Positions 24,543-33,047 of a stretch of DNA of 64,000 nt are shown in pieces; position 1 is the stretch's first letter; each line of letters opens with the position of its first letter. The translations under genes and the position numbers were made by a program. Location of the stretch: NCBI GenBank assembly GCA_963665015.2, contig CAXXSY010000004.1, forward strand, positions 1,736,001-1,800,000, read 5' to 3'. Origin of the DNA: G963662655 sp963665015 (GTDB lineage Bacteria > Cloacimonadota > Cloacimonadia > Cloacimonadales > JAIOQZ01). The notes below the pieces were generated by a model. The model saw only the letters and a list, made by a program, of their open reading frames with translations. It was not told where the DNA came from and did no database searches.

Positions 24543-25632
24543 TGGGCGTCTCGATCATGCGGGGTAGCGCGGTGACGTCGATGGGATGGAAATCGAAGTG
24601 CCGGTAGTCGCCCGGATTGGGTGTGGCGATGAAAATCTGGTGCTCGGGATTGAGCATCTCGATGAGGTGGTGCGCGCGGTCGGCGTCGAGCTCCGCAAGT
24701 ACGTCGTCGAACATCATGATGGGTGTGTCGCCGGAGGAGGTTCGGATCAACTCCGCCTGCGCCAGCCTGACCGCGATGGAGATGCTTCTTCGCTGCCCCT
24801 GCGAGGCGTACGCACGCGCCGGATGCCGGTTCATGTCGAAGACGAAGTCGTCCAGGTGCGGCCCAAGCAGACTGTAGCGGTATTCGCTTTCACGCGTAGC
24901 GAGCGATGCGATCCGCTCATGGTAACACTGGAGGACGGATCGATCGTCGTCCATCTCGAAGCTTGGCTGATAGCGCAACCCGGCGATTTCGGCGTTGCCG
25001 GAGATGGTTCTGTATGCCTTCTGAAAGGCGGGGATGAACCGTTCGAGATATGCGTGCCGCTGAATGACCAGATTCGATGCCGCCTGGGCGAACTGGTTGT
25101 CCCAGCTCTCCTTTTCGTGACGGTCGAAGTCGGTTTTCAGAAGGGCGTTGCGCTGCTTGAGGATGCGCTGGTAGGTGCGATAGCTCTCGAGATATGAGAA
25201 GGAATACTGCGAGATAGCCTGGTTGAAGACGAGCCGCCGAACGCCGCCCGGACCGCTGACCATGTTCACGTCGGCGGGGGAGAAGTAGATCGCCTTCAGG
25301 TAGCGGTAGAGGTCGCCGATCTTCTCGAGTTGCACGCCATCGACCAGCGCCTTCCTGCGGTTGTCGCGATCCAGCCCGATGGAGATGTCGTGATCCGAGC
25401 CTGAGATATCGCACGCGGTCTTGACGAAGAAGAAATCGCTGTCGAAGCGGATCATCTCGCGTTCCGATCCCGCGATCTGCGACTTGCCGCAGCTAAGGTA
25501 GAGGATGGATTCGAGCAGGTTGGTCTTGCCGGAGCCGTTCGGTCCGGTGATCAGCGCTCCCTGCGTGGGGAACTCCAGCGCCGCGTCGAGGTAGCAGCGG
25601 AAATTCCGCAGGTGCAGCGATTGGACTTTCAA
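24535..25632 (-). CDS. recF: DNA replication and repair protein RecF
   Basis: The 365-residue SMC-like ATPase helps load RecA at gapped DNA. It has the Walker A motif ITGPNGSGKTNLLESI (near residue 30), the ABC signature region YASQGQRRSISIAVRLAQ and the Walker B motif PIMMFDDVLAELD. LHLRNFRCY at the N-terminus is typical. The gene lies 7 bases after dnaN, the classic dnaN-recF order. The usual dnaA and gyrB neighbours are absent; an MFS gene follows instead. Confidence 0.97.
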   Translation of the reverse strand: MKVQSLHLRNFRCYLDAALEFPTQGALITGPNGSGKTNLLESILYLSCGKSQIAGSEREMIRFDSDFFFVKTACDISGSDHDISIGLDRDNRRKALVDGVQLEKIGDLYRYLKAIYFSPADVNMVSGPGGVRRLVFNQAISQYSFSYLESYRTYQRILKQRNALLKTDFDRHEKESWDNQFAQAASNLVIQRHAYLERFIPAFQKAYRTISGNAEIAGLRYQPSFEMDDDRSVLQCYHERIASLATRESEYRYSLLGPHLDDFVFDMNRHPARAYASQGQRRSISIAVRLAQAELIRTSSGDTPIMMFDDVLAELDADRAHHLIEMLNPEHQIFIATPNPGDYRHFDFHPIDVTALPRMIETPNE

Positions 25633-25639
25633 AACTCTT

Positions 25640-26758
25640 TTACACGATACGGAGCGGCATCAAGAGAAACCGCGCCGAATAGCTGGCATCCGTGTCGGTG
25701 TTGAAGAAGAGAACCGCGCCCTGTGAATTGCCCATCAGGATTTTCACCTTGTCGCTCTCGATCACGTTCAGGATCATGAGGAGGTAGCGGTAGTTGAAGG
25801 CGATCTTGATCGGGTCGCCGTTGTACTGGTAGTCGGAGATGCTCTCGACCGCTTCGCCCATCTCGCGGTTGGTGGTGCTGATGGTCAGCGAGTTGCCTTC
25901 GATCTCCATCCGGATTTTCATCGTCTCTTCGGATGCGATCAGGGACACGCGTTTGACTGCCGCGTGCATGAGGTTCTTATCGACGATCAGTTCGTTCTTG
26001 TTATCGACCGGCATCGCTTTGGTGTAGTCCGGGAACCGACCTTCGAGGATGTGTGTGAAGATGGTGTAAGCGCCGTACTTGAACATCACGCGGTTGGTCT
26101 CGATCAGCACGTGAACCACGTGGTCGTCGTCGGTGATGGCCTTCTTGAGGAAGATGAGGCCCTTGGTGGGGATGATCTTCTCGAGGACTTCCGGTACGTC
26201 GCTTTCCTGGTTGACCTTGAACTCGGCGATCTTCTTGCCGTCGGTGGAGACCATGAGCTGGTGCTCGGGCGTGATCTGCCAGAAGATACCCGTAAAGATG
26301 GGACGATTGGATTCGGTCGAAACGGCGAAATGCGTATTCTCGATCATCCGGGAGAAGGTCTGCGCGTTGATCTCCTTGGCGTTCTCCATGTCGATCTGCG
26401 GAATGAGCGGATACTGATCGGCGTCGGCGCAGAGCAGCTCGAAATTCGATTTCTCGCACTGGATTTTAAGCGTGTCATCCACCTTTTCGCAATGAACCAT
26501 CGCGTCGGGAAGCGAATTGATGATGTCGGTGAAATTGCGCGCGGAAACTGCGACACGGCCACCTTCGGACACGAACAGGTCAAACTCGACCACCACGGTG
26601 ATTTCCAGGTCGGTGGCGGTGAATCGCATCGTGTTGCTCTCCTCGAACGCCTCGATCAGATAGTTCATCAGGATCGGCATGGTGTTCTTGGAAGGCACAA
26701 TATTGTAAAGGTGATGTATCTTGCTGGTCAAATCCTTCTTCTCAACTGAAAATTTCAT
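25640..26758 (-). CDS. dnaN: DNA polymerase III beta sliding clamp
   Basis: The 372-residue three-domain clamp keeps the replicase on DNA. It starts MKFSVEKKDLTSKIHHLYNI after AGAGGGAG and contains PILMNYLIEAFE, SARNFTDIINSLPD, DNKNELIVDKNLMHAAVKRV and the C-terminal YSARFLLMPLRIV, all usual for DnaN. The length matches the family. dnaN is often close to oriC, but no cluster of DnaA boxes and no dnaA is visible beside it here, so an origin is not supported at this place. Confidence 0.98.
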   Translation of the reverse strand: MKFSVEKKDLTSKIHHLYNIVPSKNTMPILMNYLIEAFEESNTMRFTATDLEITVVVEFDLFVSEGGRVAVSARNFTDIINSLPDAMVHCEKVDDTLKIQCEKSNFELLCADADQYPLIPQIDMENAKEINAQTFSRMIENTHFAVSTESNRPIFTGIFWQITPEHQLMVSTDGKKIAEFKVNQESDVPEVLEKIIPTKGLIFLKKAITDDDHVVHVLIETNRVMFKYGAYTIFTHILEGRFPDYTKAMPVDNKNELIVDKNLMHAAVKRVSLIASEETMKIRMEIEGNSLTISTTNREMGEAVESISDYQYNGDPIKIAFNYRYLLMILNVIESDKVKILMGNSQGAVLFFNTDTDASYSARFLLMPLRIV

Positions 26759-26860
26759 AGCTCCCTCTTTATTGTCGCATTTTTACGGATTCAAATGACA
26801 GATTGCAGTTCTCGCTTTTTTTTGTCTATTATTTTTCAGATTTCGAGGTTTCTGGGCAAA

Positions 26861-26898
26861 GAAAAAGGGACAAAAGCAAGATCGCTCTTATCCCTTAA
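26861..26898 (-). terminator. Intrinsic terminator after the HU gene
   Basis: Read on the minus strand, TTTAAGGGATAAG pairs with TTGTCCCTTTTTC. An imperfect stem built on AAGGGA/TCCCTT is followed by a T-rich run, 15-50 bases past the HU stop. Confidence 0.75.
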
Positions 26899-26912
26899 AT
26901 CAACAAATGCAA

Positions 26913-27185
26913 CTACTTGACGGCGTCTTTCAGTTTCTTGCCAGCACGGAAAACAGGAACCTTGCGTGCAGGAATCTTGATCGCTTTCTTCGTCTGCGGA
27001 TTGATTCCCTTGCGAGCTGCTCTCTTGGCCACGGCGAATGTTCCGAAACCAACCAGAGAAACCTTGTCACCTTTGGCAAGCGCTCCCTGGATACCGTTGA
27101 TTGTTGCATTCAGTGCAGCAGTAGCGGCTTTTTTGGTAATGCCGGCTTCCTCTGCGATTTTTGCCACCAATTCTTCTCTGCTCAT
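26913..27185 (-). CDS. HU-family nucleoid DNA-binding protein
   Basis: The 90-residue histone-like protein starts at ATG 27185 behind GGAGGTG; the longer frame to 27254 is not needed. The HU fold is clear: MSREELVAKIAEEAGITKK, KGDKVSLVGFGTFAVAKRAA, the DNA-binding arm GINPQTKKAIKIPARKVPVF and the terminal RAGKKLKDAVK. It bends and packs DNA as a dimer. Whether it is an HU or an IHF-like subunit cannot be told from one copy. A TTGACA on the minus strand at 27246-27251 is a possible -35 element. Confidence 0.97.
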   Translation of the reverse strand: MSREELVAKIAEEAGITKKAATAALNATINGIQGALAKGDKVSLVGFGTFAVAKRAARKGINPQTKKAIKIPARKVPVFRAGKKLKDAVK

Positions 27186-27452
27186 ACGCACCTCCGTTAT
27201 TTTATTGGCGTTACACATACCTGTATGACTTATCTTTAAAAATGTTGTCAACAAAAAAAATCCGCGAACGCCTTATTTATAAAGGATTCCAGCGATTTTT
27301 TCGGTATTTTTAATGTGTTTGACCCCGCTAAAAATCAAAAACGCAATGTGTGAGATAGTGCCGTAAGATTCTGCCATGCAATTGATTGGGGCTTTGAAGG
27401 CGGGATTTCTTTTTGTTATGTCGAGGTCAAAACCTATTGCGAATGCGTAAGT
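27186..27452. other. Gene-free stretch upstream of HU
   Basis: This AT-rich region carries the HU ribosome-binding site, the minus-strand TTGACA at 27246-27251 and a short palindrome CATACCTGTATG at about 27216-27227, placed where a repressor could sit. I see no coding potential or RNA gene in the rest. Confidence 0.4.
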
Positions 27453-27492
27453 TAAAAAAAATCCCGGATTTGTTTGTGATCAAACCCGGGAT
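27453..27492 (-). terminator. Strong intrinsic terminator after the lipoprotein gene
   Basis: On the minus strand ATCCCGGGTTTG pairs with CAAATCCGGGAT and is followed by seven T (plus-strand A run at 27454-27460). It starts 21 bases after the stop of the gene at 27514. Confidence 0.9.
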
Positions 27493-27513
27493 AGTACATT
27501 TTCAAGGTGCTAT

Positions 27514-28320
27514 TTATTTGAAAGACTCCTTGATTTTCAAGGTCAGGTCGATCAGTTTCTCGACCTCTTCTTTCGAATACATCTTGTCTTCCGGCGCTTT
27601 CAGCATGTCTCTGATCTGCACGAGATTCGAAAGCGAGTTCTTGTAGTATTCCTTTTCTCTCACGTGCGCGTTGGGCATCTTCTCGACATTGTTGATCAAC
27701 TGGTTCAGGATACCGATCTGATAGAGGAAATCGGTCTTGTCGCGATCGTAGTTGTCGTTCAGAAGCATCGCGGTCTGGTAGAGTCCTTCAACCCAACCGC
27801 CGAGTTGCATCAGGATGAAGTAGTCGTACTCGCGTGCCTCGTAGAGCGCGTTGATAACGCCCTGCTTGTCGTCGTCGAGGGTGGTCTGAAGCTCTTCCCA
27901 GCTATCGGTCTCGACTTTCTTTTTCAGCTTGTCCGCGAGCTGCAGGATGCGCTCCTCGACGATGAACGCCTTGGAATAGAAGATCATTTCCTGCGCGATG
28001 TTGAGCAGCTTGGTGCGGTTGCGGCTCTTGGTGACCAGAATGGCATCCGCGGAAAGTGAACCCAGCGAGAACGCCGCCTTGGCTTCGTCGTCATCTACTC
28101 GCGTGTAATCTTCCGGCACGAATTTGCCGAAATCCGCCGGCGTCAGATAGTCGAGCTTGCCAAAGACATCCTGGAACGAAGGAAGCGGGAAGTAGTAGAA
28201 TTCGCTTTCCGTCGCTTCTTCCTTCACGGGTTCGTTTTGTGCCGGTTCCTGCTTCTTTTCCGCCTGGCAGGCAACCATAACCAGCACCATCACAATAAGT
28301 AAAATGGTTAATCGTTTCAT
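27514..28320 (-). CDS. Lipoprotein, unknown function
   Basis: A 268-residue lipoprotein with a lipobox at MVLVMVACQAEKK (Cys18), an acidic linker (QNEPVKEEATESE) and then a mostly helical domain (residues 45-268) with no obvious catalytic residues. One segment reads YDYFILMQLGGWVEGLYQTA. The pattern resembles helical-bundle lipoproteins common in the FCB group, but I cannot name it. GGAGGATC precedes the ATG. It sits 28 bases after the ABC transporter gene and may be cotranscribed with it, ending at the terminator at 27453. Confidence 0.85.
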   Translation of the reverse strand: MKRLTILLIVMVLVMVACQAEKKQEPAQNEPVKEEATESEFYYFPLPSFQDVFGKLDYLTPADFGKFVPEDYTRVDDDEAKAAFSLGSLSADAILVTKSRNRTKLLNIAQEMIFYSKAFIVEERILQLADKLKKKVETDSWEELQTTLDDDKQGVINALYEAREYDYFILMQLGGWVEGLYQTAMLLNDNYDRDKTDFLYQIGILNQLINNVEKMPNAHVREKEYYKNSLSNLVQIRDMLKAPEDKMYSKEEVEKLIDLTLKIKESFK

Positions 28321-28348
28321 GAGATCCTCCTCACTCTATTCTAATTTA

Positions 28349-31300
28349 TCATTCCTTGTAGAAAAACTTCATGCGAATCAACGTGGCCGCATTGACGACG
28401 ACCGACATCAGTCCGATGATCAGCAGATTGAACCAGTACGTCTTGTAGGTCTCGCCAAAGACTCGTTTATAGCTCGAAAGGAACACGTTCTTGTTCTCGT
28501 TGAGGAATTTTCCGTTCATCACATCCACGGAAACCGTTACCATTTCGTTAACATATTTCCTGCGCGGATATTTACCCGGTAATGCCTCCAGTTCCTCCAC
28601 AATATCGTATCTGGCTTCGTCATATTCCTTTACAGATAGCTTACTTTGGTGAAATTGATTTTTCAATGTCAATCTTTTTTTCTTGAGACGGGCGCGCTCC
28701 GAATCGAAGGGATTCATTTTCGCATACGCGGTGTAGATGCCTTCGAATAGCCATTTGGACGGCATGACCTGCACCACTTCCGGGATCGGATTCCCCTTGA
28801 TGAACGTGACCTGCCGGTTCATCCGTTCGTACTCGATGATCGCGCCGCCGAAAACGATCTGCGGCACCAGAACCACCGGCAGGATGTTGATGATTGCCCT
28901 GGAATTGTGGATGAAACTGGAGATCAGCATCCCGATCGAGAAGCCGATGAACGACGCCGCGAAGAAGTACAGGATGCTGGGAAGGAAAACGCCCCGAATC
29001 TCCAGGAACAGCGCCGAGACGAAGTAATAGACCAACACCTGCGCCAGCGCGAAGATGCTCAGCGAGATCAGCTTGGTGAGGATGAAATAGCTCGTCCTCA
29101 GGTTCAGCATCTTTTCTCGCAGGATCGTTCTTCGCTCCGATAGTATCTCCTCGATACTGTTCGAAAGTCCCAGAAAGACGAACACGATCACCGAGATGTA
29201 GAGGTAAATCCCGATGTTGATGTTCTCTGCGTAGCTGTAGGAGCCGTTCGTGGGCGCGAGCCGCAGGATGAAGGACAAAAGGAACGCCAGCAGCGGCGCT
29301 TCCATGAAGGTGATGAACATGTTGGAGCGGTTGCGCAGCTTCGTCAGGATGTTGCGCACCAGGAAGGTCTTGAGTTGCAGGAAGTGACCGCGCATATCGA
29401 GCCTGTGCCGTTTCCGTGTGCTCGATTTCTTCGGGTTCTCCTTCTCGCTCTTCTCGATCTTCATCAGGTCGAAGAGCATCTTGCGCTTGAACTTGTCCTT
29501 CCAGTAATCGGGCGGGAATTTCCGCTTCACGATGATGTTCTGCTGCGTCTGGATGTAGGTGACTTCGTTGCTCTTGTTGTACTCGGGGTAGGCGATGATG
29601 TCGTACATGTATTCGGGCATGCGCAGCGTGTGCTTTCTCAGAATTCCTTCCCGATTGACCGTGATTTCATCGAGCTCGGTGTCGAAGTAGGAAAACGCCT
29701 CCTCCGGCGCGCCGAAGTATATCTGCTTGCCGCCCTGATCCATCAACAGGATGCGATCGAACTGGAAGAAGATATCCGGATTGGGCTGGTGGATGGTGAT
29801 GATAACGATCTTGCCCTGGACGGTGAGTTCCTTCAGCAGCTTGACGATCTGCTCGGAATCGCGCGAGGAGAGTCCGGAGGTCGGCTCGTCACAGATGATG
29901 ATGGACGGCTCGAAGAGCAGCTCCAGCGCGATATTGAGTCGTTTCCGCTCGCCGCCGCTGAGCATCTTGTTCTTGACGTCTCCGGCCTGCACGTTTCGCC
30001 GGTGCAGCAGGTTGGTCTCGGAGAGGATGTTTCCGATCTTCTGGTCGATGTGCGACTTCGAAATCTGCGGCATTTGCAGGTTTCCGCGAAAGAGCAGGTT
30101 CTCATAGACTGTGAGGTTGGAGAACAGCAGGTCTTCCTGCGGAACGTAGCCAATGTGTTGGGTGAAGAAGCTCAGGTTGGTATAGAAATCCTTGTTGTCG
30201 ATCTCGACGGAGCCGAATGTGGGGATGATCTCGCCGGAGATGGACTTGAGCAGGGTCGATTTGCCGCACCCGCTCTGCCCGAGGATGGCGATCAGCTCGC
30301 CGCGGTTGGCCTCGAACGAGACGCCGTCCAGCGCGAGGTTGCCGTCCTTGAAGAAGTGCTTGATATCCCGGAACCCGATTTGCTCGACCTCGAAGGGTAT
30401 CTCGACGATGTCCAGGAAGTTGTTGATGCGGAAGTTCCGCTTGTTGAGCGTGAAGATATCGGTGTTGAGCAGGAACTCGGTGGGTTTTTCGAGCTTCTGG
30501 TTGTTCAGGAAGAGGTCCCAGACCTTTCGCGGCGGATGGATCGTAAACACATTCTGATCGATGGAGATGCGCGCGAAGGATTTGTGCGATTCCTGCCGTG
30601 CGATGCTGAAGTAGTCGTTGTCGAAGTTGATGAAGAGCTCGGACGGTTTGAGGTTGGTGACGCCGATCTCCTCGCGGCGCTCGATCACGTTGAGCAGGTT
30701 GAACGGCTCGTATCCCTTGATTTGCAGGACGTCGTCGAAATAGACGGGCACTTCCTTGTGATGCGGGAGCTGTTTGCCGTTCTTATAAACTGTGCGGTCG
30801 TAGATCAGGATCGAGTAGTGGTTTTTATGATTGATGATCTTGAAATTATAATCGATGCTCTTGAAATCGATGATGTCGTCCGTCTCTCGCGCGGCGTAGA
30901 TTTTCCGCAGGTGATCGGCGCGGAACCGGGCGGAACCGATCTTGAGGACGCCGTCTTCCGGGAAGGTGTATATCCTTCGTGGCTGGAGCGTTATGTCGTT
31001 GATACGTGCTGCTGTGTCGGAACTTGTTCCGATGAAGATGAAGCGGTCGATTTCGACGATCAGCAGTTCGAAATCAGCGTGTTTTTTGTCCTGGAACATG
31101 ATGCTGCATTCCGGATCTCGTCCGATGAGCAGGTAGTCGCGGAAGATGGATTTTTCCGTATGCGCGAAGTAGCGGAACCCGCTGATGGAGACCGGCTCGC
31201 TCTTGCCGTATTCGATGGCGTCGATGATGGACATGAGGCCTTCCGTCTCCACGTTCATCCGCTTCGAGAGCTCCAGAATCTTGGTTACCTCGGAGGATGT

Positions 31301-31618
31301 GAAATGGTTGTCGGAGTTTGCCAGCACGATGAGGCTGAGCAGGATGCGAATCTTGTCCAGCGTGATCAGGTTCTTGTTCAGGAATGCCAGCACTTCGTCG
31401 AAGTCGATCGGCTTCTTCACGATCTGCCGTAAATAGTTCTCCCAGGAGATCACTTCGTGTCGGAAGAGGTTTTCCAGAAGCGAATAGAGGACGTCGATCT
31501 CGTGCGCCGAGACGTCGTCGCCGGTTGTGAGCATGGCGACGTAGAAGCTCGCCAGCATTTCGACGATACGTTCTCGGTCTCTGGATTCGTTTCGGAAGAT
31601 CATGTAATCCTTTTTCAC
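28349..31618 (-). CDS. ABCG-type ABC transporter with TerB-like and FHA domains
   Basis: A 1089-residue half-transporter. Residues 15-135 look like a TerB helical domain (FYVAMLTTGDDVSAHEIDVL). Residues 140-400 carry two or three FHA-like sandwiches (LIGRDPECSIMFQDKKHADF is the best). The ATPase follows at about 415-640: ILGQSGCGKSTLLKSI (Walker A), MLSGGERKRLNIALELL (signature), SIIICDEPTSGLSS (Walker B) and ITIHQP (H-loop). The C-terminal ABC2 domain has six helices from about residue 770 (NMFITFMEAPLLAFLLSFIL). FHA domains suggest control by phosphothreonine. The substrate is unknown. Confidence 0.92.
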   Translation of the reverse strand: MKKDYMIFRNESRDRERIVEMLASFYVAMLTTGDDVSAHEIDVLYSLLENLFRHEVISWENYLRQIVKKPIDFDEVLAFLNKNLITLDKIRILLSLIVLANSDNHFTSSEVTKILELSKRMNVETEGLMSIIDAIEYGKSEPVSISGFRYFAHTEKSIFRDYLLIGRDPECSIMFQDKKHADFELLIVEIDRFIFIGTSSDTAARINDITLQPRRIYTFPEDGVLKIGSARFRADHLRKIYAARETDDIIDFKSIDYNFKIINHKNHYSILIYDRTVYKNGKQLPHHKEVPVYFDDVLQIKGYEPFNLLNVIERREEIGVTNLKPSELFINFDNDYFSIARQESHKSFARISIDQNVFTIHPPRKVWDLFLNNQKLEKPTEFLLNTDIFTLNKRNFRINNFLDIVEIPFEVEQIGFRDIKHFFKDGNLALDGVSFEANRGELIAILGQSGCGKSTLLKSISGEIIPTFGSVEIDNKDFYTNLSFFTQHIGYVPQEDLLFSNLTVYENLLFRGNLQMPQISKSHIDQKIGNILSETNLLHRRNVQAGDVKNKMLSGGERKRLNIALELLFEPSIIICDEPTSGLSSRDSEQIVKLLKELTVQGKIVIITIHQPNPDIFFQFDRILLMDQGGKQIYFGAPEEAFSYFDTELDEITVNREGILRKHTLRMPEYMYDIIAYPEYNKSNEVTYIQTQQNIIVKRKFPPDYWKDKFKRKMLFDLMKIEKSEKENPKKSSTRKRHRLDMRGHFLQLKTFLVRNILTKLRNRSNMFITFMEAPLLAFLLSFILRLAPTNGSYSYAENINIGIYLYISVIVFVFLGLSNSIEEILSERRTILREKMLNLRTSYFILTKLISLSIFALAQVLVYYFVSALFLEIRGVFLPSILYFFAASFIGFSIGMLISSFIHNSRAIINILPVVLVPQIVFGGAIIEYERMNRQVTFIKGNPIPEVVQVMPSKWLFEGIYTAYAKMNPFDSERARLKKKRLTLKNQFHQSKLSVKEYDEARYDIVEELEALPGKYPRRKYVNEMVTVSVDVMNGKFLNENKNVFLSSYKRVFGETYKTYWFNLLIIGLMSVVVNAATLIRMKFFYKE

Positions 31619-31633
31619 AAAAAAACTCCGCTG

Positions 31634-32581
31634 TTAGAGGTCCAGTCTAATGGCGACGGGTCGGTGATCGGACAGATTGTCATCGTATTCGTTCCACCCG
31701 CCATCGAGCACCTGGTCGATCAGCATCGTCCGGACGGAGGAGACGGGATTCGAGAAGGCGTCGAACAGCGCGTTCGAGATCAGGATGTGGTCGATATGCG
31801 AGGAGTAGATGGGGTAGGAGAATTGATCCACATCGCCCGACTCGGCCAGGATCATGTCCGCGAAGAGGTAGTCGTCGGACTGGAGCAGACGCCAGAACAC
31901 GTTGGTCGATTGCGATTCCTGAAGCTGGTCGTTCCAGTCGCCCAGGACGATCACACGGTCGTTGGGATGACTCTCGTCCATCCAGTCTTTCAGCAGGTTC
32001 ACCGCGTCGCGACGACGAACTTCCTCGTCCCATTCGTTGCTTGTATCGATGTGGTTGTCGCCCAGCGCTTTGAGGTGCAGATTCACCAGGAAGAACCGGT
32101 AACCGCGCCAGGTTAGCTCGAACACCAGCGGCGCGCGCGGGAATTCCCGACTGCTGTGCGTAAAAATCTCGTAGATCGACTGCATGCCGACATCCGAGCT
32201 CCAGGCATACGCCACGTTGATATCGTAAGTCGCGCTGTCGGCACGCCAGCTTGTCCAGTCGCCCAGATCGTCAACCAGTTCGTTGAACGCCGTCGAGTCT
32301 TCGATCTCCTGAAACGCCACCACGTCAAGGTCAATCGACCGGATCATCGTTGCCGCGAGAGAAGGCGTGCTGTATGCCTTGGGGAAATTCTGCAAATTCC
32401 AGGTCATCACGTCGAAGGTTTCTGCTGATCCGAAGGCGAGGTCCGCGATGGTGAAAGTCGAATCGGTGGGGTTGTCATTATCATCGGGAGTGGAATTGAC
32501 ATTCTCGCTGGTTCCGCAGCCGACGCAGATCGAAAAGACCGAGATGATGGATAGTAAGTAAATATATTTCAAGTATTTCAT
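31634..32581 (-). CDS. Endonuclease/exonuclease/phosphatase-family lipoprotein
   Basis: The 315-residue protein has a signal and lipobox (SICVGCG, Cys22 or so) and a Ser/Asp/Asn-rich linker. The EEP fold has all its usual active-site pieces: MTWNLQN, VVAFQEIED, FLVNLHLK, VIVLGDWNDQL, SSHIDHIL and LSDHRPVAI. EEP enzymes cut phosphodiesters in DNA, RNA, phospholipids or inositol phosphates. A lipid-anchored form outside the cytoplasm suggests extracellular nucleic-acid or phosphoester scavenging. It lies 15 bases upstream of the ABC transporter gene, probably in the same operon. Confidence 0.92.
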   Translation of the reverse strand: MKYLKYIYLLSIISVFSICVGCGTSENVNSTPDDNDNPTDSTFTIADLAFGSAETFDVMTWNLQNFPKAYSTPSLAATMIRSIDLDVVAFQEIEDSTAFNELVDDLGDWTSWRADSATYDINVAYAWSSDVGMQSIYEIFTHSSREFPRAPLVFELTWRGYRFFLVNLHLKALGDNHIDTSNEWDEEVRRRDAVNLLKDWMDESHPNDRVIVLGDWNDQLQESQSTNVFWRLLQSDDYLFADMILAESGDVDQFSYPIYSSHIDHILISNALFDAFSNPVSSVRTMLIDQVLDGGWNEYDDNLSDHRPVAIRLDL

Positions 32582-33047
32582 ACAACCTCACAGTTAAACC
32601 ATACAGATTGCATTTTGCTCGTGAGATGTCAATAAAAAACGGTGGAGACAGGAGTCAGAATACATGGAAGAGGCGGTTGCTCTCCGTTGGTGCCTTCTCT
32701 CTCGTAGCGCGTGACCTCCGGTCGCGCCTCCCGATCCTGCTCATTTCTTAAATCCTGGACATCCTGCTTCGGACAAAAAACCCAACATTCGGAAGCTCTA
32801 ATCTGGCATTTGCAAGCAAATGCTACGCGCAAGCTAGGACGTTCAGAAGTCAATATATGCAGACGGGACATCTGCGTACCCAGAGGAAGCAGCTTCAGGT
32901 TTTTCGTTCCTCAAAACCTACAGATGGTTGCGCTCCAGAAATGACCACCTCCCTAATCTCTTGCTTTTTCTATTTTTCCGCTAACATGATTTCGCTACGC
33001 GAATTCACAGCGCTCATGTTTTCGTTTTCGCTTCGCGAAAGCCGAAA
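32582..33047. other. Gene-free gap with dispersed palindromes
   Basis: No credible gene is present. At 32702-32730 a GC-rich hairpin (GCGCGTGACC-TCC-GGTCGCGC) recurs with one change at 38885-38913. At 32738-32771 is a CATCCTGCTTC-containing stretch also found near 56780-56815. At 32897-32919 AGGTTTT pairs with AAAACCT, and a near copy is at 56958-56980. At 33020-33045 a hairpin of TTTCG-CTTCG-CGAAA type lies close to the stop of the surface-protein gene. Confidence 0.6.

Noticed and set aside
26759..26912. Replication origin beside dnaN
   Set aside because: No dnaA gene and no cluster of TTATCCACA-like boxes is visible; the region holds only the HU terminator and the dnaN leader.
29375..31432. 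685-residue open frame on the plus strand
   Set aside because: It lies wholly antisense to the ABC transporter gene, which has clear ATPase motifs; the frame is a codon-bias shadow.
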